Source of the DNA: Cypionkella sp.
GTDB lineage: Bacteria; Pseudomonadota; Alphaproteobacteria; Rhodobacterales; Rhodobacteraceae
Assembly (NCBI GenBank): GCA_025458525.1
Contig: JALOSF010000022.1
Coordinates: forward strand, 1-50,704
DNA: 50,704 nucleotides
Direction of reading: 5' to 3'
How positions within the stretch are numbered: position 1 is the stretch's first letter; every line of letters starts with the position of its first letter. The notes under the pieces are model-generated. The model made no database searches. It was not told where the DNA came from and saw only the letters and a list, made by a program, of their open reading frames with translations. The translations under genes and the position numbers were made by a program. Positions 25,244 to 33,283 of this stretch are shown here, one piece after another.

Positions 25244-26557
25244 GTGACCAATCTTTTTGCCCCATTGATCCATGAAATCGCCCGGGTCGATGTCTCGCGG
25301 CCGATTGGCCGTATCCGCGCAGTCGGCGGGGGGACGCTTGCGGTGCGCGGCCTTCAGGCCTGCGCCGCTTTGGGAGATCGCATCGAAATCGGCCGCGCCT
25401 CTCACCGGGGGGGGGAGGTGATCGGCATCGATGCGGACTGCCTGACCGTCTTGCCTGACAGCGGGATGGAGGGATTGGCGATCGGGGCAGAGATCGCGCT
25501 GATTGGTCCTGCCCAGATCGCCCCGGATGACAGCTGGATCGGCCGGATCATCGATCCTTTGGGGCAGCCGCTGGATGGGCGCCCGCTTTTTCCCGGCCTG
25601 CACGCACGCAGCCTTGCGGCAGCGCCACCGCCACCCGCGCGTCGCCGTCGTCTGGGCGCCCGTCTGAGCACGGGAAAGATTGCCTTCGACACGGTGCTGC
25701 CGATTGCTCAGGGCCAGCGGATTGGTCTCTTTGCCGGGTCCGGTGTGGGCAAGTCCAGCCTTCTTGGCGCCTTTGCGCGTGCCATCGCCGCCGATGTCGT
25801 GGTGATTGCGCTGGTGGGTGAACGCGGGCGGGAATTGCGCGAATTCACCGAAGCCGTGCTGGGCGCGGAGGGGATGAAGCGGTGCGTCATTGTTGCGGCA
25901 ACTTCTGACCGCTCACCGTTGTTGCGTCGCCGCTGTGCGCTGACCGGCATGGCCGTTGCCGAACATTTTCGCGATCGGGGGCTGAACGTCCTTTTCCTTG
26001 CGGACAGCATCACCCGCTTTGCCGAAGCGCATCGCGAAATCGCCCTTGCCGCAGGTGAGCAGCCAAGCCTGCGGGGCTATCCGCCCTCGCTTCAGCACGC
26101 CATCATGGCTCTGGCCGAGCGTGCAGGGCCCGGGATGGACGGGCAGGGTGACATTACAGCCGTGTTCACCGTTCTGGTTGCCGGTTCCGATATGGAGGAG
26201 CCAGTGGCTGATATCTTGCGCGGCGTTCTGGACGGCCATGTGGTGATGGATCGGCGCATAGCGGAGCGGGGTCGGTTTCCGGCGGTCGATTTTCTGCGCT
26301 CTGTTTCGCGCAGCCTGCCCGCTGTCGCCAGCGATGCTGAGAATGCATTGATTGGCAAGACGCGCGGTATTCTTGCCGCATGGGACCGCGCCGAAATGAT
26401 GGTTCAGGCGGGGCTTTACCAAAAGGGAAGCGACCCGATGGTCGATCAGGCAATCCGGCTTTGGCCGGCTTTGGACGCGTTGTTGGCCGAAGATGCGCCA
26501 AAAGCCGGCATTTCGGGCAGTTTTGACCGGCTCGCTTTGTGTCTGGGCGAGAGGTGA
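25244..26557 (+). CDS. fliI: Flagellum-specific ATPase FliI
   Basis: Cytoplasmic ATPase that energises flagellar export. It has 437 residues from GTG 25244, chosen because AAGGGAG sits 7 nt upstream; the frame is open much further but overlaps flgB. Walker A AGSGVGKS is at 164-171, and Walker B with the following residues is NVLFLADSITRFAEAHREI. The C-terminal part includes ERGRFPAVDFLRSVSRS. No FliH or FliJ gene follows; instead the flagellar cluster stops here and resumes at 33284. Confidence 0.96.
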   Translation: MTNLFAPLIHEIARVDVSRPIGRIRAVGGGTLAVRGLQACAALGDRIEIGRASHRGGEVIGIDADCLTVLPDSGMEGLAIGAEIALIGPAQIAPDDSWIGRIIDPLGQPLDGRPLFPGLHARSLAAAPPPPARRRRLGARLSTGKIAFDTVLPIAQGQRIGLFAGSGVGKSSLLGAFARAIAADVVVIALVGERGRELREFTEAVLGAEGMKRCVIVAATSDRSPLLRRRCALTGMAVAEHFRDRGLNVLFLADSITRFAEAHREIALAAGEQPSLRGYPPSLQHAIMALAERAGPGMDGQGDITAVFTVLVAGSDMEEPVADILRGVLDGHVVMDRRIAERGRFPAVDFLRSVSRSLPAVASDAENALIGKTRGILAAWDRAEMMVQAGLYQKGSDPMVDQAIRLWPALDALLAEDAPKAGISGSFDRLALCLGER

Positions 26558-26988
26558 TACGAAGAACGATCCGTTTGAAGTTCCAGCCGCGGATCGTGGT
26601 GCAGGGTGCGGGTCGCGTTGCCCCCTCTCACCTAGAATTGCGAGCAGCCGACGCTCGGGTCATAAGAAAAGCGGATGCGCACAGGCACGACCCTTGCATC
26701 CTCGGATAAGGCGCGCCGGTCACTCGGGCACCTGCCGTTGCATTAGCTCCAGCTTTGCTTTGGTTGGCACAGGGCGAAGCACGAACAACGCAGGCACCCG
26801 GTTGATCCAGGACAAAGGCGGCGGCGACTGCGGGGCGGCCAAGAACAGGCCGCCAAGACCGCACCCCGGCGGCTGCCCGTGCGGGGCACAAGACCGATGG
26901 ACGGGCACCGCCCAGTTATCAAAGTCTGATCCCCCAAACTGGGCAGGGTCTGCTGGTTCGCGACCGTCCTGCCCCCTGGCCCGGGGTG
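26558..26988. other. 431-bp stretch without a recognisable gene
   Basis: Between the fliI stop and the LuxR-type gene I see no convincing coding sequence. Minus-strand frames of 60-90 codons exist but match nothing I know. Two small inverted repeats are visible: GGCGGCC/GGCCGCC at 26834-26854 and GCCCAGTT/AACTGGGC at 26910-26944. Neither has a T-run. This is the left border of the non-flagellar insertion, so decayed sequence is plausible. Confidence 0.5.
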
Positions 26989-28062
26989 TCAGTTTGCAAG
27001 GATCGGCCGCTCACCCAACATCGCCGCGGAACTGAGCACGACGCGCATCAGCTCGGTCTGGCGGGTGATGCCACTTTTTGAGAACACGGCCCGCAGATGG
27101 GCACGGGCGGTGTTGCGGCTGATGTTCAGGGCCAGGGCCGCTTCGTCCAGCGACAACCCTGTGGCAAGGCTGCGGGCAAGTTCCGCCTCGGCTGGCGTCA
27201 GATCGAACAGGCGGCGCAGGACGGTGCGCTCTGGTTCGCGGCTGTTTTGCGGATCGCGGATGAGGATGACGGCAACCGGCTGATTGCCACTTTCGCTGCT
27301 CGCATTTTTCCTAAGCCTGTGAATGACCAGCCCAAGGTCGCGCTGACCAGAGCTTCGCCCCACCGACACAACCTGCGACTCGGCCCCCCCTTGGTGGCCA
27401 TCGGTCAAGACTGCGCGAATGGCAGCCTGCACCTTGCGGTCGTCCGCGCCGACGCTTGCAGCTATGCACCCGCGGACAAGGCGCAAACCATCGCGCCGAT
27501 GCAGAATATCTGTCGCAACACCAGTCTGCTGGATCACCTGACCTTGGGCATTCAGGAAAATGGTTCCCACCGCCAGCTTGTCGAGCAGCGCCGAATGCAC
27601 TTGCCTTTCGGTATTTGCGACGCCGATCCGCCCGGCCAAGGCATGCGCGCGGCGCACATGGCGCAAGAAGTCCGCAAGAAGGGCCGGGGTCGCCGTCTCT
27701 GCGACAGGCCCATCAGAGGCGCACAGCGCATGCAGCCCATACCGGGTCTGACCGTCGGAATAGCCACAGTCGGCCATGACATGGTGCAGGCCCGCGACAG
27801 GATCGACGCCCGCGCCGCGCTTGGTAAGCATCGCCTGCCACAGGTCGAACCGGGCAGGGTCTTCGTTATCAGAAAGACTGCGTGCGATGACGACGGGGGC
27901 TGGCAGACCACGGGTTTCCGCGACCAGAAAGACCGCCTCGGCCCCGAGGGCGTGACGAATCCGTGCCACCGCGCCTTCCAGGTCGCCCTTTTCGGTCAGC
28001 AGGTCGTAAATGGCCTCGATGACGCAGGTCCGCTCGCTGGTGATGTCAAGACTGTCGAACAT
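26989..28062 (-). CDS. LuxR-type transcriptional regulator
   Basis: 357 residues. The C-terminal helix-turn-helix spans about 288-348, with LFDLTPAEAELARSLATG, ISRNTARAHLRAVFSKSGI and RQTELMRVVL, a standard GerE/LuxR pattern. The N-terminal 270 residues form a possible sensory region with a PAS-like segment (KLAVGTIFLNAQGQVI), but no autoinducer-binding signature. The gene is divergent from the truncated thiolase gene across a 269-bp region that carries four A-tract repeats, so it may once have controlled that operon. Confidence 0.88.
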   Translation of the reverse strand: MFDSLDITSERTCVIEAIYDLLTEKGDLEGAVARIRHALGAEAVFLVAETRGLPAPVVIARSLSDNEDPARFDLWQAMLTKRGAGVDPVAGLHHVMADCGYSDGQTRYGLHALCASDGPVAETATPALLADFLRHVRRAHALAGRIGVANTERQVHSALLDKLAVGTIFLNAQGQVIQQTGVATDILHRRDGLRLVRGCIAASVGADDRKVQAAIRAVLTDGHQGGAESQVVSVGRSSGQRDLGLVIHRLRKNASSESGNQPVAVILIRDPQNSREPERTVLRRLFDLTPAEAELARSLATGLSLDEAALALNISRNTARAHLRAVFSKSGITRQTELMRVVLSSAAMLGERPILAN

Positions 28063-28130
28063 TGTTCCCCCCCGTGAAGTCTCCGCGCGGCGCTGCTGTC
28101 ACCACCGCGCCGCCCCGAATTTCAACAAGC

Positions 28131-28200
28131 TGACAAAAATTAGACGATGTGTCAAATAAAAGTGCACGTGTCCGAAAAAATGAAAGGCATGTCAAAAAAG
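28131..28200 (+). repeat. Array of four TGWCAAA-type A-tract repeats
   Basis: Units begin at 28131 (TGACAAAAA), 28150 (TGTCAAATAAA), 28169 (TGTCCGAAAAAA) and 28190 (TGTCAAAAAAG). Spacing is 19, 19 and 21 bp, close to two helical turns, so all four lie on nearly the same DNA face. They sit 69-138 bp upstream of the LuxR-type gene start and 130-200 bp upstream of the thiolase start. They could be operators for the LuxR-type or TetR-type protein, or bent DNA or an UP-like element. Confidence 0.55.
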
Positions 28201-28209
28201 TGGGTGGAT

Positions 28210-28224
28210 TGGCATTAGTCTTGT
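28210..28224 (+). promoter_or_regulatory. Weak sigma-54-like promoter upstream of the thiolase fragment
   Basis: TGGCATTAGTCTTGT matches the -24 TGGCA element and the TTG of the -12 element with the right spacing, but has GT in place of the near-invariant GC. No sigma-54 activator gene is seen nearby. Offered only as a candidate. Confidence 0.2.
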
Positions 28225-28331
28225 TGGACGATGCCCGGGGCCGGATGCGACTTTAGGCCGTTGTGACAGGGCCTTCTTGCCCATGCCTCTGGCCTGCCCG
28301 GGCCATTCAGCCAAACGGAGTCCCTCGGACC

Positions 28332-28855
28332 ATGCGCGATGTAGTGATTGTTTCGGTGGCCCGCACGCCGATCGGCAAAGCCTTCAAGGGGGCGTTCAAC
28401 GACACCGAGGCGCCCGCGCTTTCAGGCCATGTCGCGGCCCAGGCCGTTGCCCGCGCGGGGCTGGACCCGGCACGGATCGAGGATGTCATCATCGGTTGTT
28501 CGGCACAGCAGGGGACGCAGGGCTATAACATCGGCCGCCTGACCGCTGCCGCTGCGGGATTTGGTCAGGGCGTGCCGGGAATGTCGGTGGACCGGATGTG
28601 TGCCTCGGGCCTGATGGCGGTGGCGATCGGGGCGCGCCAGATCCTGCATGACGGAATGGATGTCGTTGTGGCTGGGGGAGTCGAGTCGATCTCGCTCGTG
28701 CAGAACAAATTCAAGAACACGCATCGCAATCTGTCATCTGCCGTGATCGCACAGCTGCCGCATATGTATATGCCCATGATCGAAACCGCCGAGATCGTGG
28801 CCGAGCGCTACAACATAAGCCGCGACGCGCAGGATGCCTTTGCGCAGGCCAGCCA
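28332..28855 (+). pseudogene. Acetyl-CoA acetyltransferase, 5' fragment
   Basis: The first 174 or so residues of a thiolase start normally at ATG 28332 (MRDVVIVSVARTPIGKAF). They include the active-site cysteine loop MCASGLMAVAIGARQI and the segment RYNISRDAQDAFAQAS. Beyond about 28855 the thiolase text stops. The same frame runs on as unrelated sequence to 29150, while another frame takes up a sugar isomerase. The C-terminal half with the catalytic His and second Cys is missing, so no active enzyme can be made. Thiolases are about 390 residues. Confidence 0.88.
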
Positions 28856-29487
28856 TCTGCGCCCTGAGCGACTGGTTCCCGGGCAGCATCGCGGCGCGCC
28901 AAAACCGCGCCACAGCCTTTCGCGCCGTGCGGTGTTTCGGGGCATCTGTGCTGTATGTCGGCGCGGATCTTGGCGGCGAGGAGATTGCCCTGAGCCAGCT
29001 TCGGCCGGCCTTTGCCGATCTGTGCGCCGAGGCAGCCGATCATGGCATCCGCATCGCCTTGGAACATATCGCCTGGGGCACTTTGCGCACTCTGGACAAC
29101 GCGCTTGCCGTGCTGGAGGTCGCGCCAGGGGTTGCTGGGCTGTTGCTTGATATCTGGCACATATCCCGCGCGCAGATCCCGCTTGAGCAGCTTAAAAGGA
29201 TCGATCCGTCGCAGATTCTGGGCGTTCAGATCAGCGATGCGGATGCCGCCCCCCGCGGTGATCTTGCGCAAGATACGCGCAGCCGAAGATTCTGTGGCGA
29301 GGGGGTGCTGGACATCGTGGGGTTTCTGTCCTGCCTAGATGGCATGGGCGTGGCCGCTCCGATTGCCGTTGAAGTCATCAGCCCGGAGGCGCAGCAAATG
29401 GCGTTGCGCGCCCTGTGCCAAAAGGCCTATCAAACAGGTCGATATGTCGTGAACGCGGCGGCGGCGGCAAGAAAGGCAAAGGCATGA
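28856..29487 (+). pseudogene. TIM-barrel sugar phosphate isomerase/epimerase, 3' fragment
   Basis: Read in a different frame from the thiolase fragment, about 205 residues match the C-terminal two thirds of the xylose isomerase-like TIM-barrel (AP endonuclease 2) family: ADHGIRIALEHIAWG with the conserved Glu, GLLLDIWHISR with Asp and His, ILGVQISDADA, then GEGVLDIVGFL and a late Glu in IAVEVISPEAQ. These are the metal-binding strands of the barrel. The N-terminal strands are absent. Any start would have to be inside the join (ATG at 28834). Its stop overlaps the TetR start (ATGA). Confidence 0.75.
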
Positions 29488-30218
29488 GCGAGTTGAACAG
29501 CGATCACACCGCGCCAGAGCAAACCAGCCGCACGACCCGGCGCGAGTCAAATCCGCGCAAGGAACTGGTGCGCGAGGAATTGATGGACATCGCGGCGCGC
29601 ATGTTTGACGAGCGCGGATTTGACAGGGTGTCGATGGCCATGATCGCAAGCGAGGTCGGACTCGGACGATCGGCGGTCTATCACTACTTCAGCTCCAAGG
29701 ACGAGATTCTGGCCGCCATCATCGATTCAGAGGCGAATGTGCCCGTGAACCGCATGCGGGTGCTGGCTTATGAACCGGACAAGACGGCGACGGAACGCCT
29801 GCGCAATGTGGTGGCCGATGGTGTGGTGCGGCGCCTGTCCTCCGGATCGCGCTTTGTGCGTCTTGCCCGGCTCGAGGCGCAGATCCCGCCCGATCTGCGC
29901 GCGGATTACAACAAATCGCGCCGAGCCATCTTTGATGAATATGTTCGGTTGATCGAGGAGGGCATGGCGTCCCGAGAGTTTCGGGTCGTCGACTCGCATA
30001 TTGCGGCCTTTGCCATCATTGGCATGGGCACATGGACCTCGCGCTGGTTCAACCCGAAAGGGCGGATGACCAGTGCCGAAGTGGCAACGATCATCGCGGA
30101 TCTGGCGCTTGCCAGCATCCGCGCCACTTCTGTGCAGGATCGCGTCCTTGATGACGCGCGTCAGCGGCTGCGCGCCATCGGCGCCGATCTCGACGACCTG
30201 CTCGCCTCACTGGGCTGA
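29484..30218 (+). CDS. TetR-family transcriptional regulator
   Basis: 244 residues from ATG 29484, which overlaps the stop of the isomerase fragment. The TetR N-terminal helix-turn-helix is at about 28-75: ELMDIAARMFDERGFDRVSMAMIASEVGLG, then SAVYHYFSSKDEIL. The C-terminal ligand domain is longer than minimal and includes FAIIGMGTWTSRWFNPKGRM. It appears intact although it sits between two broken genes. Neighbouring thiolase and hydroxyacyl-CoA dehydrogenase genes suggest control of fatty acid or aromatic acid breakdown, with an acyl-CoA as possible ligand; this is inference. Confidence 0.9.
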   Translation: MSELNSDHTAPEQTSRTTRRESNPRKELVREELMDIAARMFDERGFDRVSMAMIASEVGLGRSAVYHYFSSKDEILAAIIDSEANVPVNRMRVLAYEPDKTATERLRNVVADGVVRRLSSGSRFVRLARLEAQIPPDLRADYNKSRRAIFDEYVRLIEEGMASREFRVVDSHIAAFAIIGMGTWTSRWFNPKGRMTSAEVATIIADLALASIRATSVQDRVLDDARQRLRAIGADLDDLLASLG

Positions 30219-30253
30219 AATCTCGCCGGTAGTCCGGTTGAACGATGATTTAG

Positions 30254-30640
30254 CGGACAGGACCTTTCAGCCTGATCACGACCGCTTCGGTGTCGGTCAT
30301 CATCGCGTCCGGCCTGATGCTTGTCTATCGGTCCAGCGGCAACTTCGTCCAGGGCCCGATGCCGCGCTTTACCCTGTTCGGGGTGCGCACGCCGGGGGCC
30401 TTCCTGCTGGCCATCGGGGCGATGTTTGCCTGCTATTTCACGCTGCGGCTTTTCTTGCGCCGCACCTTCACCGGGCTTGCCATCAGCGCGTTGAGCCAGG
30501 ATTTTGACGCGGCGCGCGCGGCTGGTATTCCGGTGCGGCGCCTTCAGCTTCTGGCCTTCGGGATTTCTGGCATGATCGCGGGTTCGGTCGGCTTCATGGT
30601 CGCGCCGATGATTTCTGTCAGCCCGGATGCGGGCTTGCGC
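30254..30640 (+). pseudogene. LivH-type branched-chain amino acid ABC permease, internal fragment
   Basis: About 128 codons following a stop at 30251 match the middle and second half of LivH-type permeases: hydrophobic segments SVSVIIASGLMLVYRSSG and FLLAIGAMFACYFTLRLFL, then the cytoplasmic coupling loop RTFTGLAISALSQDFDAARAAGIPV, and FGISGMIAGSVGFMVAPMISVSP. LivH is about 290 residues. Both the first 90 or so residues and the C-terminal end are missing. The permease text ends at about 30640, where a second thiolase begins in another frame. Confidence 0.78.
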
Positions 30641-30641
30641 T

Positions 30642-31637
30642 ATGTCCCGGGTGGCGGCGATCCGGGCGGGCGTGCCGGAAACTGCCCCTGCGCTGACCTT
30701 GAACCGATTGTGCGGATCGGGGTTGCAGGCCGTGATTTCGGGGGCCGAACAGATTGCGCTCGGGCTCTGCGATGTCGTGCTGGCCGGGGGGGCAGAAAGC
30801 ATGAGCCGGGCCGGACACCTGCTGTGCCAGGCGCGCAGTGGTCAGAAAATGGGGGATGTCAGTGCGGTGGACATGATGTTGGGTGCGCTGACCGATCCGT
30901 TTGGCAACGGGCATATGGGCGTGACCGCCGAAAACGTCGCCGACCGCGCGGGCATCAGCCGCGAGACCCAGGACAGCTTTGCCGTGGAGTCACACCGGCG
31001 CGCGGCTGCGGCCATCGCAGCAGGCCGCTTTCGTGACCAGATCGTTCCGCTTGCGGTGCGCGCGGGGCGCAAGGACACGGTTTTCGACACCGATGAACAT
31101 GTGCGACCGGACGTCACCCTGGCCGATATGGCCAAACTGCGTGCGGCCTTTCGCAAGGACGGCAGTGTGACGGCGGGGAATGCTTCGGCGCTCAATGATG
31201 GCGCTGCCGCCCTCGTGCTGATGGACGAAGCGACGGCTTTGGCGCGCGGCGTCACGCCATTGGCACGGGTCGTCGCCTCTGGCCTGGGGGGCGTCGCGCC
31301 CGATGTGATGGGGCTTGGCCCGGTTTCAGCGACGCGACAGGCGCTCACGCGGGCAGGACTGCGCATGGATGCCCTTGATGTGATCGAATCGAACGAGGCC
31401 TTTGCAGCCCAGGCCTGCGCGGTCAGTGCCGAGTTGGGCTTTGACCCGGTGAAGGTGAACCCCAACGGTGGCGCCGTGGCACTTGGCCATCCGATCGGGG
31501 CCTCAGGCGCCATCATCCTTGTCAAGCTGATCCACGAATTGCGCCGCAGCGGCGGTCGCCACGGTCTGGCGACCATGTGCATCGGCGGGGGGCAAGGGAT
31601 TGCGCTGATCGTCGAAGCATGGGAGGCCGGTGCATGA
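30642..31637 (+). pseudogene. Acetyl-CoA acetyltransferase, N-terminally truncated
   Basis: About 331 residues of a second thiolase begin at ATG 30642 (MSRVAAIRAGVPETAPALT). The nucleophile loop NRLCGSGLQAV, the segment NPNGGAVALGHPIGASGAI with the catalytic His, and CIGGGQGIALIVE with the second Cys are intact. The first 60 or so residues, which form the core sheet start and part of the dimer interface, are missing. It overlaps in content with the fragment at 28332, since both carry the nucleophile loop, so they are two different thiolase genes. Translation from 30642 is possible but activity is doubtful. The stop overlaps the next gene (ATGA). Confidence 0.8.
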
Positions 31638-32719
31638 TCCGCCGCGTCGCCATTTTTGGCGCAGGCACCATGGGCGGTGGCATTGCGCTGACCTGCATCA
31701 AGGCGGGGCTGCAGACAACGGTAGTCGATACCTCGCCTGCCGCGCTGGTCGCGCTGCGCGGCAGGATCGAGGCCCATCTGTCGCGCGAAGTACAGAAGGC
31801 CCGGCTGACCGGGGATCAAGCCGATGCTGCCGTGGAATGCCTGACCCTGTCGACCGCGGCCGGTGTCGCGGTGTCGGCGGATCTGGTCATCGAAGCGGTG
31901 TTTGAAGATTTGCGCGTCAAGCAGGATCTGCTGAAGCGCCTTGAACCGACCTTGCGCCCCGATACGATCATCGCGACAAACACGTCCTGTCTGCTTGTGC
32001 GTGATGTCGCATCCGTTCTGGACGATCCCGGCCGTATGCTTGGTCTGCATTATTTCAGCCCCGCCGAAGTCAACCCGGTTGTCGAGGTCATCGCCCCGCC
32101 GCAGACCCGGCCCGAGGTGCGTCAGGCCGCACTGGCCTTTCTGTCCCAGACAGGCAAATCCGCCTTGCCTTGTGCCGACCGGCCCGGCTTTGCCCTCAAC
32201 CGATTTTTTTGTCCGTTTTGCAACGAGGCAGTCCGGTTGCTGGACGAAGGCATCGCCACGACAGGCCAGATCGACGCCATGGCCTGCGCTGCATTTGGTC
32301 TGGCCGCGGGCCCGTTTCGTGTGATGAACCTGATCAAACCGGTGATCCTGTTGCAGGCGATGCAAAGTCTTTCGCCGCTTGGGCCGAATTATACGCCTGC
32401 CGCAGGTCTGCAAGCGATTGCGGCCGATGCGGGGCGCTGGACCATTGAAGCCGATCCCGCCGTGGTGCCGCCAGACGTGGCACGGCTTTTGACTGAGCGG
32501 CTCACAGGGGCGGCCCTCGCGCCAGCTCTGGAGGCTTTGGCGGAAGGCGTGGTCCAGGCGCCGGATCTTGACCGCGGCGCGAAGGCGGCGCTTCGTTTTG
32601 AACGTAACCCCGTCGTGCTGCGCGACACCCTGCCTAAGGCCGAGGTGGACCGTCTGGTTGCGCTGGCGACGTCGCCGCAGAAACGAGGGGACGATGGTGT
32701 GAGGCGATTGGCCACTTGA
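31634..32719 (+). CDS. 3-hydroxyacyl-CoA dehydrogenase
   Basis: NAD-dependent oxidation of 3-hydroxyacyl-CoA to 3-ketoacyl-CoA in beta-oxidation-like pathways. It has 361 residues from ATG 31634, coupled to the truncated thiolase. The Rossmann motif GAGTMGGGIA is at 9-18. ATNTSCLLVRDVAS and LGLHYFSPAEVNPVVEVI hold the catalytic His and Glu, and the C-terminal domain starts near residue 185 with RPGFALNRFFCPFCNEA. It is longer than the minimal 280-residue form, with a second C-terminal segment. It appears intact, unlike its upstream partner. Confidence 0.9.
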   Translation: MIRRVAIFGAGTMGGGIALTCIKAGLQTTVVDTSPAALVALRGRIEAHLSREVQKARLTGDQADAAVECLTLSTAAGVAVSADLVIEAVFEDLRVKQDLLKRLEPTLRPDTIIATNTSCLLVRDVASVLDDPGRMLGLHYFSPAEVNPVVEVIAPPQTRPEVRQAALAFLSQTGKSALPCADRPGFALNRFFCPFCNEAVRLLDEGIATTGQIDAMACAAFGLAAGPFRVMNLIKPVILLQAMQSLSPLGPNYTPAAGLQAIAADAGRWTIEADPAVVPPDVARLLTERLTGAALAPALEALAEGVVQAPDLDRGAKAALRFERNPVVLRDTLPKAEVDRLVALATSPQKRGDDGVRRLAT

Positions 32720-32880
32720 GATTCCATGCCCCATCGACCGTATCCGCGTCAGGGGATATTTGGCGCGCGAGGCGAGGTCGGGAAGCGGCACAGGTTTGGA
32801 ACTGGCCACCGAATGCAGCATGCACCCGAAGATTGACCTGTGAAAAACCCTGCCAGAGGTCGTGGCTGACATTTCCGTAA
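32720..32880. other. Sequence between the dehydrogenase gene and the transposase remnant
   Basis: No gene is recognised. It may contain the decayed 5' part of the transposase, but I cannot align it in any frame. No inverted repeat typical of an insertion sequence end was found. Confidence 0.4.
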
Positions 32881-33190
32881 GTGGCGGCAAGACCGCGCCA
32901 GCGCCGGGCCGTGGCCGACCAGATCCGGCGCAAAGTCCCAAAGCTCGTCAGATTGATGGATGAGGCTGATGATGCGGGGCTGGCCTCTATGTCCTTGCCC
33001 CGCGACCACCGTGCGATGCCACCGATGGAGCAGCAGAAAGGAGCAATCTGGCGCCCGGCCACGGTCGCCGGGATCTTGCCCAGTGACAATGCCATCTGCC
33101 GCTTGGTTGCGGCTTGGCGAGCCGAGCAGAACCGGAGTGTCCAGCCCATGCGATACCCCACGCCGGAAATCACCGCGCGGACCGGCGACG
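32881..33190 (+). pseudogene. Decayed IS256-type transposase, C-terminal remnant
   Basis: In one frame the text reads AVADQIRRKVPKLVRLMDEA, then LASMSLPRDHRA, then VAGILPSDNAICRLVAAWRAE and MRYPTPEIT. This follows the C-terminal end of IS256/Mutator-type transposases (VADQ...PKL..LMDEAE, LAYM.FP..HR, VVGIFPNE..I.RLVGA...E). The normally conserved block around NPIERLN is destroyed, and no N-terminal two thirds or complete DDE set is present. It is a dead insertion element next to the right border of the non-flagellar stretch. Confidence 0.7.
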
Positions 33191-33283
33191 AACCCGCCAG
33201 CAGCCGGCCTGATCGGGCAGGATTGCGCCGTGCATCCGGCCGATACCCCCCGCGAGCAGGAACACTCCACCCGACAGCGATGA

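Noticed and set aside
26628..26937. Minus-strand frames of 60-90 codons between fliI and the LuxR-type gene
   Set aside because: Several overlapping frames are open at once, none has a good ribosome binding site, and none resembles a known protein.
28332..31637. The two thiolase pieces as halves of one gene split by an insertion
   Set aside because: Both pieces contain the nucleophile cysteine loop with different text (MCASGLMAV and LCGSGLQAV), so they come from two separate thiolase genes.
30842..32941. Open frame of about 700 codons on the minus strand across thiolase and dehydrogenase genes
   Set aside because: It is the shadow of two clearly coding plus-strand genes and resembles no protein family.
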